A stretch of 64,000 bases of DNA, from the NCBI RefSeq assembly GCF_001042635.1, contig NZ_AP012331.1, forward strand, positions 1,612,001 to 1,676,000. The letters are read 5' to 3'. The translations under genes and the position numbers were made by a program. This document shows, piece by piece, positions 37,936 to 46,779 of this stretch. Below the pieces are notes generated by a model that saw only the letters and a program-made list of their open reading frames with translations, was not told where the DNA came from and ran no database searches. The stretch is from Bifidobacterium scardovii JCM 12489 = DSM 13734 (GTDB lineage Bacteria > Actinomycetota > Actinomycetes > Actinomycetales > Bifidobacteriaceae). Position 1 is the first letter of the stretch. Each line of letters begins with the position of its first letter.

Positions 37936-39639
37936 TCATACGCCAGCAGAGGCTACTTGTTTGATGTATTCCTTCCACGCAGGGGCTTCCATGACATCGC
38001 GCTGGGCCTCGCAAGTTTCGATCAGTTCCTTCACTTTTCTATGCTTTGCCGGTTCCTTGGATTGGAACAGAGAAATGAAATATGCCCGGAACTGTTCAAG
38101 CGGCAGAGGAAGGATATTGAGCCGCTGCTTGACATCGCCTCTGGCATACCAGACACCGTGTCGGAAGGTCTCGGCGGTGTTGGTATCAATTCTCACCGCG
38201 ACAAACAGACCATACACAGGTATGTTGTTCTCACCGTACTTCAGCACCGCGTCGGATACATGACGCCGGACCGGTTCCCCTTCCATCGCTTCCTGTCTGG
38301 AAGACGCGGACATGGTGACTTCAGTCAGAATAGTGAAATCTCCGTACTCCCAATACAGATCGCCTTGGCCACCACCTGCCGTAGAGACGGGAAGGAAATC
38401 TGAATCAAGGCGGAATCCCCGGACTTCGCTGGGGTGGTTGGTCAGATTCCCGAGCGCGAGTGCGGCGCGCCAAAGCGTCCACTCAAGGTAAACCGGCGTT
38501 TCATCTTTGGGAACCTCGATGCCGTTGTCCTCGTCTGCGTTGTCGATCTTCTTTCCGCCGCCCTTGATGAGCAATGTCATGTAGTCGGAAATCTCCTGCC
38601 ATTGGGCCGGCTGCTCCTTCGCATACTTGATCTCGTCGGTTTGCTGCCAGAGCTCTTCCAGTTCCTGACGTGCGATGTTGATTTCGGCGATGGTCTTCAG
38701 AGAACGGCCACTCAGATCATAGAGAATATGGTTCTTCCTCAGCTGTGCCTCTGTGTTGGCTAGTAGGGCCTTGGCGGTGCCAAGATCATCCGTAGGCAGT
38801 GTGGCACCGCTGCAGAGTTCCCGATACACGTCCATGATGGGACGGCGACTCGCCGTGGTCTTTGCAAGTTTTTCCGCTAGCAGGTGTTTGGCGGGAACGA
38901 TGATGAGACCGCGGCCTTTTCGCTGTACGACTCCACTGATACGCAGATAGCGCATGTTCATGTCGCTGTAATCAGTGAAGTTATCACTCTTCTTGTCGTA
39001 GTCCTCACCACGTTTCTTGATCTCCGCAGCATCGAACCTTTTCTTGGCCGATGCGGTTTTGCGTCGATTACGGAGATCGATGATGTGCTCCACAACCTCG
39101 TTGATGTCGTAACTGGGATCGGTGGTGTGCCCCCAGAGGGAGAACTCGATGCGGCTGATCTCACTGGTGCCGGTTCTTTTTTCCAGTCCGAGCATCACGG
39201 CCAGAATCCACCGTAGCGGAGAGAAGAAGCCAAAATCACCGGGGACCTCGAACTGCTCAAGGCTAAGCGAGCGCAGGAAGCACTCCTGTTGGGCCGGATA
39301 GGTCTTGGCCTTGAGGAAGGTCTCGCCGAAAGGCGTCACCTTGTCCATCGGTCCGAGATCTTCCTGCTTGCCCTCTTTCTTCTTGACTTGAGGGTAAATG
39401 AAACCGAACCGGCCGAACATGAGACGCCATTTCCTGGCGTAGCTGCTGGTGTCTTCCGCCTTGCCGGTTGAGTGGACGAGACCGGCGTTGTTGAGCAGTG
39501 TCTGGAAACGGTCTTCATTGTCGCCTCGCAGATTGCCGTTGAACGGAGATTCGGCGAACAGCTGGAGTCCTTCCCAGATGCGCAGCGGATTACGCAGGCC
39601 CGTGTTGCCGATGTTCCAAATCGATATTTGCTTACCCAT
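37936..39639 (-). CDS. AlwI/BstNBI-family type IIS restriction endonuclease
   Basis: A 567-residue endonuclease that cuts at a fixed distance from a short asymmetric site. The C-terminal catalytic region aligns in form with N.BstNBI/AlwI/MlyI enzymes: LEWTLWRAALALGN, SDFLPVSTAGGGQGDLYWEYGDFTILTEVTMS (about 415-447, with the Asp and Glu of a PD-(D/E)xK-like centre), then EGEPVRRHV and YGLFVAVRIDTNT. The N-terminal half is the DNA-recognition region (IWNIGNTGLRNPLRIWEGLQLF). It is on the same strand as the methyltransferase with a 73-nt gap. The recognised sequence is not deducible; GGATC or GAGTC-like sites are known for the family. Confidence 0.88.
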   Translation of the reverse strand: MGKQISIWNIGNTGLRNPLRIWEGLQLFAESPFNGNLRGDNEDRFQTLLNNAGLVHSTGKAEDTSSYARKWRLMFGRFGFIYPQVKKKEGKQEDLGPMDKVTPFGETFLKAKTYPAQQECFLRSLSLEQFEVPGDFGFFSPLRWILAVMLGLEKRTGTSEISRIEFSLWGHTTDPSYDINEVVEHIIDLRNRRKTASAKKRFDAAEIKKRGEDYDKKSDNFTDYSDMNMRYLRISGVVQRKGRGLIIVPAKHLLAEKLAKTTASRRPIMDVYRELCSGATLPTDDLGTAKALLANTEAQLRKNHILYDLSGRSLKTIAEINIARQELEELWQQTDEIKYAKEQPAQWQEISDYMTLLIKGGGKKIDNADEDNGIEVPKDETPVYLEWTLWRAALALGNLTNHPSEVRGFRLDSDFLPVSTAGGGQGDLYWEYGDFTILTEVTMSASSRQEAMEGEPVRRHVSDAVLKYGENNIPVYGLFVAVRIDTNTAETFRHGVWYARGDVKQRLNILPLPLEQFRAYFISLFQSKEPAKHRKVKELIETCEAQRDVMEAPAWKEYIKQVASAGV

Positions 39640-39712
39640 GTCCCCAGCTTACAGGCGGGGAGAAGACCACATCGCCATTTCCGGCATGATTCTCCCCGCC
39701 TGTACCATTCAT

Positions 39713-42055
39713 CTACCAGCCAAGGAAAAAGTATTCCTCGACCTTGTTGCGGTTCGCGTCGCCCTTGTGCTGGGTGCCGATCGAGTATCGGTAATCGACC
39801 GGCACGACCTCAACGTTCTTCTTGTGACGACCGAGAATCTCCAGCATCTCTTCCTTCGTCGGCTGACTGTTGGACGAGTAGGAGATAATCAGGATGCTGT
39901 CCTTGAATCGCTCGATCAGTTGGTCGAATGCTGCGGCGGCACCGGTTCGTGACGAGAAAGGAGTCGGGTATGACTTGAACTTCTTGGTCTTGGTGTGCTC
40001 CTGCATCTGAACGCCTTGCCAGTCGCAGGCCAGTCCTTCGACGAAATGGTACCGGCGCACATACTCGTTGTCCGATAACGGCGAGCAGTAAGGCGGATCC
40101 ATGTACACGAGATCGGGATGATCGGCCGTAAACTGGAGCGCATCGCCCCGGATGGACATGTTCTGCTGCCGGTTGTCGAAGACGGCGTTATTGACCGCCT
40201 CCACGGCATCCAGGAACTGCTCGGATAGGGATTTCTTGAGATCCTTGCGCCCATCGTCGTACCGGTGACCGGTATAGGTGAAGATGCCGCGCGGGCGCTT
40301 CTTCGTGCAGGCCCGGATCAGGGCAGTCATCGCGATGGCCTTCTGGTAGGGGTCTTCGATGGACTTGATATGGGTGCGTAGCACGTCGATCAGATGGTTC
40401 TCCTCGTCCGTGTAGTACAAATCCTTGAATGTGGTCGCCACGAAATCATCCGTCGGGCAGTCTTCGAGCAGGCGTCGCGCGTCATCGAGAGGTAGCGTAG
40501 TGGTCTGGTTTTCGACCATCGCCTTGGTGAAGGTCGCGCTCATGGCCATGTAGTCGTTGCTGATGACCTGCTTGCCCTGCGCCTTGAACATGTAGCTGAC
40601 GATGCCCGAACCGGAGAACAGATCGACGACCGAGTTGAACTTGAACCGCGACGCCACATCCCACAATTCCGTCAGCAGCTTCTGCTTGGAACCCATGAAA
40701 CGGGTTGAGGGATACAACTCGACCTGCTTGGACAGTTCAAGCGGATTGACGGAAGCCGCTGGCAGGGCCTTGGACTCTGGCTCGGCGATGACCAGCGTAT
40801 CCTCTCCGGTACGGCTGCTCGCGCGGCAGGCCACGGAACGTTTCGTCGGGATGACCTGAATCTCATACTGGCCGTACAGTTCGTGCACCAACGGATGGTT
40901 CGAGTTGGTCAGCAGCAGATGACAACCCAGTGCATGCAGTCGGGAGAACTCGATCGCCAATCGGGAGTGATCGGAGATCTCGAACTGTTCCTTCGTATAT
41001 CGCTTGAAATCCGAGTACTCGGACACCGGGATGTACGGCGGGTCAAGAAACACGAAGTCATCGGGCTCGGCATACTCCGAGAGCACGTCGGTATAGTCAC
41101 CGCACACGATCGTCGCGCTGGCGAGTGCGCGCGAAGCGGCACGCAATGCCTCGACATCGCAGATCGTGGGGTTCTTGTAGTTGGCGAAGGGCGTGTTGAA
41201 CTGTCCCTTGCGGTTGACGCGGTACAGGCCGTTGAAGCACGTCTTGTTCAGATACAGGGTACGGGCCGCGGCCTCGACCGGGGGAAGGGCTGACCAATCC
41301 AACGCGCGGACGCTCAGGAACTGCTCCTTTTCGTTCCTATAGCCGGAGAGGACGGAAATCACGCCCTCCACGTTGTCCCTGACCTGCGTGTACAGATTCA
41401 CCAGTTCAGGGTTGCTGTCGGCAATCACAGCGTTCTCGGGCTGGAGCGCGAAGAACAGGGCGCCGCCGCCGAAGAAGGGTTCGATGTACTTGCCGTAATG
41501 CGCAGGCACCTTCGGGAGAAGCACGTCAAGCATCTGAGACTTGCCACCAGCCCACTTCAGGATGGGCTTCACTCTGTTGGCTGTGACGCCTGCTCCGATT
41601 GTCGCTTTGTCTTCGCTGTCGGCAGCTTTCTTACGGGGACGTCCCACTTTCTTAGGCTTCAGCATGCGCTCTAGCACGTCGGGGAGGAAAGGATTACCAT
41701 CTTCGGAGCGAAGAGTACCCCGACTGACAAGCGTCGCGACAGTCCCGCTCTTAACTCCAAGAATCTTCGCGGCTTCCGCCTTCGAAATCGTCCGATCCTC
41801 AATCGGCAGGTTCTGAGCGGCATAGTTGCCCAGTGGAGTTCGCCACCAGGATGGCTCCTCTTCCCCTTTTCTGATCAAAAGGGTGCACACCTGCGCCCAT
41901 TCCGGTGTGTTGTATGCCTTAGAGAGCGCTGTCTCAGGTGTGCCGAGACGGAGGAGGAGATCGTTTGCGTCGACGCCGAACATCGGCAGCATGTCAAACA
42001 GTCCCTTTGTCTCGTTGAAGAACTGGACGCTAGCTTCTTCGAGTAAACTGTCCAT
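39713..42055 (-). CDS. Fused double-domain adenine DNA methyltransferase (type IIS modification)
   Basis: A 780-residue m6A methyltransferase with two complete Dam-like (D12 class) domains, as in enzymes protecting both strands of an asymmetric site. An N-terminal region carries an HTH (TISKAEAAKILGVKSGTVATLVSRGTL, about 98-124). Domain 1 (about 165-440) has LKWAGGKSQML, EPFFGGGALFF and DPPYIPVS. Domain 2 (about 455-780) has RFMGSKQKLL, DLFSGSGIVSYMF and DPPYCSPLSD. The ATG at 42055 follows GGAGGTGCGA; an earlier ATG ten codons up lacks a site. It sits upstream of the restriction gene on the same strand, so protection is made first. Confidence 0.93.
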   Translation of the reverse strand: MDSLLEEASVQFFNETKGLFDMLPMFGVDANDLLLRLGTPETALSKAYNTPEWAQVCTLLIRKGEEEPSWWRTPLGNYAAQNLPIEDRTISKAEAAKILGVKSGTVATLVSRGTLRSEDGNPFLPDVLERMLKPKKVGRPRKKAADSEDKATIGAGVTANRVKPILKWAGGKSQMLDVLLPKVPAHYGKYIEPFFGGGALFFALQPENAVIADSNPELVNLYTQVRDNVEGVISVLSGYRNEKEQFLSVRALDWSALPPVEAAARTLYLNKTCFNGLYRVNRKGQFNTPFANYKNPTICDVEALRAASRALASATIVCGDYTDVLSEYAEPDDFVFLDPPYIPVSEYSDFKRYTKEQFEISDHSRLAIEFSRLHALGCHLLLTNSNHPLVHELYGQYEIQVIPTKRSVACRASSRTGEDTLVIAEPESKALPAASVNPLELSKQVELYPSTRFMGSKQKLLTELWDVASRFKFNSVVDLFSGSGIVSYMFKAQGKQVISNDYMAMSATFTKAMVENQTTTLPLDDARRLLEDCPTDDFVATTFKDLYYTDEENHLIDVLRTHIKSIEDPYQKAIAMTALIRACTKKRPRGIFTYTGHRYDDGRKDLKKSLSEQFLDAVEAVNNAVFDNRQQNMSIRGDALQFTADHPDLVYMDPPYCSPLSDNEYVRRYHFVEGLACDWQGVQMQEHTKTKKFKSYPTPFSSRTGAAAAFDQLIERFKDSILIISYSSNSQPTKEEMLEILGRHKKNVEVVPVDYRYSIGTQHKGDANRNKVEEYFFLGW

Positions 42056-42253
42056 TCGCACCTCCGTCGTGGTAGTGGATCTCATTGTTGATAATGTCTA
42101 TTGTAGAGTATGACATTTTCTCTGGACAGATCCATCAAGGAAAGGGATGAGCGAGGCTTGACAGCCGCTCCGTCTGTCCATTGGGTGAGATGTATGTCCG
42201 AAAACCTGCGGGGAGAGCAGGGATCTCGTAGATCTCCTGTAGGATAAGCAGAC

Positions 42254-42820
42254 ATGACCGACCTGACTGCCACGCGAGAATCTCACTCGAATCTCGACAT
42301 TCATCGCGGGATGCCGTCTAGGGAATCAAATCTGAAAGAGTTGCTACAGATAGGCCTGATTGAAGTGATCGCTGCAGCAGCGGGCTGTAATATCGCGCAA
42401 CCTCAAATCGACAATGGCGTAGATTTGATGATAACCCACGAGTGCCCAAGCAGGAATGAGATGTCTGGGCCATTGCATGTTCAGCTTAAAGCAACTGCCA
42501 GTAAAAACAGGTGGAATGCTGATCGAACAAGAATATCGGCCAAACTTAGCCATGATAGATATGATCAATTTAGGATAGACAATCCCGCATATCCAAGAAT
42601 CATTGTCATCATGGACGTCGATCCGGAAATACAAAATTGGTATCAAGCCAACGATGATTTCTCAAAGATCAAATATCGATGTTATTGGACTTCGATTCAA
42701 GGCTTCGGTGAGGTTTCAGGGGAAAGTGATGTCACAGTCTCCGCTCCTAGATCTCAGGTATTTGATGATGCTGCACTATGCACAATTTTTGGAAAGATAA
42801 AGGCGGGTGAAAAGCTATGA
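42254..42820 (+). CDS. DUF4365 domain protein (PD-(D/E)xK nuclease-like)
   Basis: A 188-residue protein of the DUF4365 family. The core ESNLKELLQIGLIEVIAAAAGCNIAQPQIDNGVDLMI (about 24-60), followed by PLHVQLKATAS (about 73-83), has the Asp...Gln-x-Lys arrangement expected of a PD-(D/E)xK-type nuclease fold. DUF4365 proteins are often found in defence loci; enzymatic activity here is inferred only. The DNA is markedly AT-richer than the neighbours. It is divergent from the methyltransferase (about 200 nt between starts) and its stop overlaps the next gene in ATGA, so the two proteins are co-translated. An alternative start is ATG at residue 20. Confidence 0.85.
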   Translation: MTDLTATRESHSNLDIHRGMPSRESNLKELLQIGLIEVIAAAAGCNIAQPQIDNGVDLMITHECPSRNEMSGPLHVQLKATASKNRWNADRTRISAKLSHDRYDQFRIDNPAYPRIIVIMDVDPEIQNWYQANDDFSKIKYRCYWTSIQGFGEVSGESDVTVSAPRSQVFDDAALCTIFGKIKAGEKL

Positions 42821-44034
42821 TGATCTCACACGCTGATCTACTCTATGCATTGTTTGATGAATTGCATTGGGTTAAGGGAGCACTTGAATCTAATCAGGCT
42901 GAATTTTGGTATCCTTCAAGGGAGAAAGAGGCTGACGGCGTTTCGGCTGCCCTTATTGTACCCAAAAACAAAGATGCGGCAGATTACGTTAATGTGATTG
43001 ATGGTGTGCTAAATCGCCTTTCTGCAATGTATGGTGCAAAGTATGATCAGGTTAGCGCTTATGTCAAAGAAGCCGTTTTCGGAGCTTACGATCCGATCAT
43101 TTTGCGTGAAGATACGGGAACTGCAAGCGGCTTGATCAGTTGGTCATCTGGTAGTCATTTGATAGCAAGCGCAGAGGGGCTTCTTGGTGCCGCCGCTAGA
43201 GCTGCCGTTTCCACTCAAAAAAGATTCGGGACGACGAATCACAAAGCTAAGGACTCTGTTCTTCGTGATTCCTTTATGGGACAGACTCAGATTGGCAGCT
43301 ATATAGTCACAGCCTATGTGCCTTCAAATCATGCTTTTGAAGTGTCAGATTCGCAAAAAACGTCAGACAAGCAAAAAGTTATTCTTGGTCGTGCTGTGAC
43401 CGATACTCTCACGCGAGCACTAAAAGCGGTTGATGTCAGTGTTTCTGAAGTTATTAAGAGCAATGATGCCGATAGCTCTTATAAAGTTTTTGACGAAGCG
43501 GTTCAAGAAGGAGTGTCCTATGAGCTTCTTGATGCAATATCTCAACTGTCCGATGTCGATGAATCTTCTGTGACCGTATCTTTTGCTTCTTCTGGCAATT
43601 CTGCACCACATAAAGTTTGTGAATTTGTCGTATTCCCTAAAATGCAGCCAATTGTCGCAAAAGCCAAAGAGTTCTTTGACGAAACAGGAACTCCCGTTTC
43701 AATGCGAGTCGTGGGTGAAATCGTTCGCCTGGACAATTCTTTAGATAGAGGACAACATGAAATTCGCCTTAGGACATTCGGTAAAAATGTTCCTAACACA
43801 GTTACTGTTTTCTTGAGTGCCGAACAATACGAAAAAGCTATTGAAGCCCATAAGACGCAACATGCATTTTCTGTCACCGGTGCGTTGCAAAGAATGCAAC
43901 GAGGCGCCGAGATCATTGACCCCCAAGAAGTCCGCATTGAGTCCATCGCGCTCTCTCAGCCCGATGGCGATGACATTAAGCTAAGCGGTAAGGATAAGCA
44001 AAAAATTGCAGATGGACAAGGATCCTTTTTTTAA
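42817..44034 (+). CDS. Unrecognised 405-aa protein, partner of the DUF4365 gene
   Basis: I do not recognise this protein. It has no signal peptide or transmembrane segment. The N-terminal 100 residues are mixed helix/strand (ADLLYALFDELHWVKGALES; NVIDGVLNRLSAMYGAKYDQV). The middle (about 105-180) is Ser/Gly-rich with SSGSHLIASAEGLLGAAARAAV, and the C-terminal half alternates acidic helices and strands, ending LSGKDKQKIADGQGSFF. There is no visible P-loop, HEPN, TIR or nuclease motif. The sequence is AT-rich and foreign in character. A 4-nt overlap with the DUF4365 gene implies a functional pair, for example a sensor/effector module, but that is inference. Confidence 0.88.
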   Translation: MMISHADLLYALFDELHWVKGALESNQAEFWYPSREKEADGVSAALIVPKNKDAADYVNVIDGVLNRLSAMYGAKYDQVSAYVKEAVFGAYDPIILREDTGTASGLISWSSGSHLIASAEGLLGAAARAAVSTQKRFGTTNHKAKDSVLRDSFMGQTQIGSYIVTAYVPSNHAFEVSDSQKTSDKQKVILGRAVTDTLTRALKAVDVSVSEVIKSNDADSSYKVFDEAVQEGVSYELLDAISQLSDVDESSVTVSFASSGNSAPHKVCEFVVFPKMQPIVAKAKEFFDETGTPVSMRVVGEIVRLDNSLDRGQHEIRLRTFGKNVPNTVTVFLSAEQYEKAIEAHKTQHAFSVTGALQRMQRGAEIIDPQEVRIESIALSQPDGDDIKLSGKDKQKIADGQGSFF

Positions 44035-44703
44035 ATTATAGGCTTGTTGAGGTATTACTTCTAGTGAAGTTTGTCTCTCACAAGGAGAACAAGCCTAAGC
44101 AAATCACCAGATAGTAAACAGAAGCGAGGAGAGCGAAGTTGGGATACTTGCATGTCGGTGACGTGGAGCTGTTCCGCGATGAGCTGCTGCATCAGGATAA
44201 GCTGCAAGCCTTGAAGACTTGAAGAGGCTGCCAAGGTAGTAGAGGTATCCAAGGATTAGAATAATCATGGGTAGATGTACTCGATGAACAAGAAGCCGGT
44301 GAGGCTTTATTCAACCATTTATTCGGAGGAATGACCGGGGACGGAAGCTGTGATGAATCCTCGAATTGAGGTATTGCGGCCTCGTGCCCCTCTACTGCTC
44401 AAGCATGCTGACGGGTCTGAAAACGGTTGCAGGATGCAAGCGATAAGGTTGGCCTGAAAGGATCGCAACTGGATGGATCCACGGTTCGCCATCTTGGATT
44501 GCAGGTAGCTCTGACCAAACTGCCGGGGCTGAGGCAAAAGGACGAAATCCCCGTAACGATTCCGTAACGATGACCGTCGAAATCAACCAATCAGAGTAGT
44601 CTGAACAAAGAAACAGAAAAACGAAGAATGGCTTAATTCCAACGGTTTTGGGATGAGCCAAAAGCGCTAGGGCCAGCCAAGAACCCCCGAATCCTAACAG
44701 GAT
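44035..44703. other. Decayed right end of the island, no intact gene
   Basis: This 669-nt stretch has no convincing gene. One coding-like scrap, LHVGDVELFRDELLHQDKLQALKT near 44150-44221 on the plus strand, ends in a stop and may be the C-terminus of a lost gene. A direct repeat CCGTAACGAT (44551-44560, 44562-44571) lies 130 nt before the right attachment repeat and could be an integrase arm site. No integrase fragment can be recognised. Confidence 0.5.
44551..44571. repeat. Tandem CCGTAACGAT repeats near right island end
   Basis: Two copies of a 10-mer separated by one base, placed inside the island close to the right attachment repeat. Their position mirrors the GTTAACAATG pair at the left end, although the sequences differ. 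Confidence 0.4.
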
Positions 44704-44731
44704 GTCGCAGGTTCAAATCCTGTCAGCCCGA
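44701..44731 (+). pseudogene. 3' half of the split tRNA-Pro(UGG) gene
   Basis: Variable loop end, T arm (GCAGG-TTCAAAT-CCTGT) and acceptor CAGCCCG with discriminator A, without any 5' part. It starts GATGTCGCAGG, continuing the ATG at which the 5' half at 31125-31171 stops. No tRNA can be made from it alone. Confidence 0.85.
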
Positions 44732-44733
44732 CA
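44704..44733 (+). other. Right attachment repeat (attR-like core)
   Basis: Identical over 30 bp to 31439-31468, the 3' end of the intact tRNA-Pro. It defines the right boundary of the island. Confidence 0.82.
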
Positions 44734-44738
44734 GATAA

Positions 44739-44775
44739 GCCCTACTCCCGACTGGGATGTAGGGCGTTCTTTTTG
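44739..44775 (+). terminator. Original tRNA-Pro terminator
   Basis: GCCCTAC (44739-44745) and GTAGGGC (44759-44765) with inner TCCC/GGGA and a following T-run (GTTCTTTTTG). It closely resembles the terminator after the intact tRNA at the left end. The remaining gap to 45072 holds no feature I can support. Confidence 0.8.
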
Positions 44776-45072
44776 TTGCGCAGACGGTTCCTATAGGAAC
44801 TTCTATGGCGTTTGCGACCGGGGGTTTGTTCTTCCAAGAGAGGCGTGTCGGAATGGCATTTTCCGAACGGGCTTATGCGCGCATCCTGGTTTTCCAACGA
44901 TTTGGGTTTAGGCGATACCTGCACCGGCACCTGTTTTACTCGACGAAGTACCCACCGAACGAATCACGCCGCAAAGCTGTCAGACAAAAAAGAACCCCCA
45001 GTGCATCACGGCTCAGTCGAAGGCCGTCCGGAGAGGCCCTTTGGGGGATTTCATGGAATATGATAATGGGTC

Positions 45073-45879
45073 ATGAGCCGACAGCCAAACCCTGCACCCG
45101 ACTTCCTCTCGCAGACCCCTCACAAGGGAAGCCCACAGGAGAGAGCGTTACGGGCGTGCATCACCGACGAACGGCTTACCGCGTATGATCGTGAGGCGCA
45201 GCGGCGCTCATGCTCGGCTTTGCGACTGTACCTGTGGGATCATGACATGGCCAGTGCCTGCGTGGGCGACATCGCCATCCTCGAAGTCGCCTTGCGCAAC
45301 CACATGGACCGGCAGCTGTCCCTCATTTCCTTGGAACAGGCCGACACCGAGGACTGGTACATGGCAGGACTTCGATTCGACGACCGCACCCAGCGTCAGA
45401 TCCGCAAGGCTTGGGGCCACCTCACCATCCAACAGAAGAAACGGCACACGCGCGGCCATCTCGTCGCTGCATTGACATTCGGATTCTGGCGCAATCTGCT
45501 GGAAAACGGCGGCGCGATCCACGCTCATTGGCCAGACGAGGGAAGTGCCGACTACGAGAACGACCTCTGGCGCGCGGGAATCGCCAAGGCCTTCCCCGGC
45601 GGCCGTCGGCACGCATTGGACACGAACGCCAAGTGGACAAGAAACTACGCACTGGACATCGTCAAGACCGTGCATGCCCTGCGCAACCGAGTCGCTCACC
45701 ACGAGCCGCTCGTCAACGGCATCCCGCTGCCGGGCGAGAACCGGCGCATCACACTGGCCGACGCGGTGCAGGCCTGTTTCGATCTGGCGATGATCATGGA
45801 CCGGGACCTGCACGCATGGCTGATGGACAACAGCAAGATGAAACTCGTGCTCGAACATGAGCCACAGCACAATGAGTAG
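45073..45879 (+). CDS. Abi-like HEPN-domain protein (probable abortive infection)
   Basis: A 268-residue cytoplasmic protein resembling Abi-family (Abi_2/AbiD-like) proteins. The N-terminal half includes SALRLYLWDHDMASACVGDIAILEVALRNHMDRQL (about 48-82). The C-terminal half contains the HEPN RNase signature R-x4-6-H, seen as HALRNRVAHHEPL at about 201-213 (Arg204/Arg206, His209/His210). HEPN Abi proteins act as RNases that arrest growth on phage infection; this role is inferred. The gene starts about 340 nt outside the right island boundary and has no antitoxin-like neighbour. The start (MSRQPNPAPD) has a weak ribosome binding site. Confidence 0.82.
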   Translation: MSRQPNPAPDFLSQTPHKGSPQERALRACITDERLTAYDREAQRRSCSALRLYLWDHDMASACVGDIAILEVALRNHMDRQLSLISLEQADTEDWYMAGLRFDDRTQRQIRKAWGHLTIQQKKRHTRGHLVAALTFGFWRNLLENGGAIHAHWPDEGSADYENDLWRAGIAKAFPGGRRHALDTNAKWTRNYALDIVKTVHALRNRVAHHEPLVNGIPLPGENRRITLADAVQACFDLAMIMDRDLHAWLMDNSKMKLVLEHEPQHNE

Positions 45880-46161
45880 ACAACCATTGCCGCTCTCTTC
45901 AGTCACCTCTTCGGCGAGCGTAGGTACAGCACCGAAAAACAGCGACGGTTTTTGACCATGTTTCGACATGCCGAACGTTTCTGCAGCCCCGAAGTTCCGA
46001 GACGCTAACATTTTGTCAACAGCGGCCGTCACGATTCGTCAATTCCAACGGTCTGAACCAAGAAACTCGAAATTCAAGAGCGGATTGATTCCAACGATTC
46101 CACGGTGAATCAAGAGGACTGGCCTAAACCAAGACCTCGATTCCCAACGGAACGCCTCCGG

Positions 46162-46671
46162 TCACGGCTTGGACATCAGATAGTTGGTGAACGTTACGGC
46201 GCCAATTGCCGGGTGCCGAATCCCGATCACACGGAAGCCATGTTTCGCGAAGAACGGTCGCGCGGTGATGCTGGCATGAACGGTGAGCCTGTCGAGGCCG
46301 GCCGCGCCGGCGAACCGCTCGACCTGTCCGAGCAGCAGCGAGGCCACGCCGCGCCGGGAGCATGAAGGATCCACGAACAGCACGTCGATGTACCCGGCGT
46401 CATCGACGTCAATGAACCCGGCCAGGACGCTCTCGCTTCCAGACGATTCCCGTAACGGGCCCCCAAACGGATATTCCGCGACTTCGGCGACCCATGTATG
46501 CACCGCCATCCGGCGTTCGTTCCATTGCCTAAGCGTGCCGGTATGCCCGGCCCATGTGTGAACCTGCTCGCTGTTGTAATCCCGGGAGGCAGTATCGGTC
46601 ACGGCCCGCCGGAACACCGCCATCGTGGTCTCAGCGTCATCGGGCCGATACCCGCGAATCATGAACCGCAT
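46162..46671 (-). CDS. GNAT family N-acetyltransferase
   Basis: A 169-residue acyltransferase. The CoA-binding motif is IDVLFVDPSCSRRGVASLLLGQVERFAGAAGLDRLTVHAS at about 95-134, with the Q/RxxGxA core RRGVAS. The C-terminal ARPFFAKHGFRVIG is motif B. N-terminal MIRGYRPDDAETTMAVFRRAV is also typical. Start ATG at 46671; a second ATG three codons later is possible. Substrate unknown. The preceding 280 nt (45880-46161) hold no gene. Confidence 0.92.
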   Translation of the reverse strand: MRFMIRGYRPDDAETTMAVFRRAVTDTASRDYNSEQVHTWAGHTGTLRQWNERRMAVHTWVAEVAEYPFGGPLRESSGSESVLAGFIDVDDAGYIDVLFVDPSCSRRGVASLLLGQVERFAGAAGLDRLTVHASITARPFFAKHGFRVIGIRHPAIGAVTFTNYLMSKP

Positions 46672-46779
46672 ACCTGATAGTGTAAACCAGGCATGGGATC
46701 GTGGAGGATCTATGTGGCGGAGGATGAACGAACGGTTGCCGTCGGGGCATCGCTCCGGACGGCACTTGCGGGAGGCATA

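Noticed and set aside
44805..45188. A 127-codon open frame right of the island
   Set aside because: Composition is atypical, it crosses the start of the Abi-like gene in another frame and it has no ribosome binding site.
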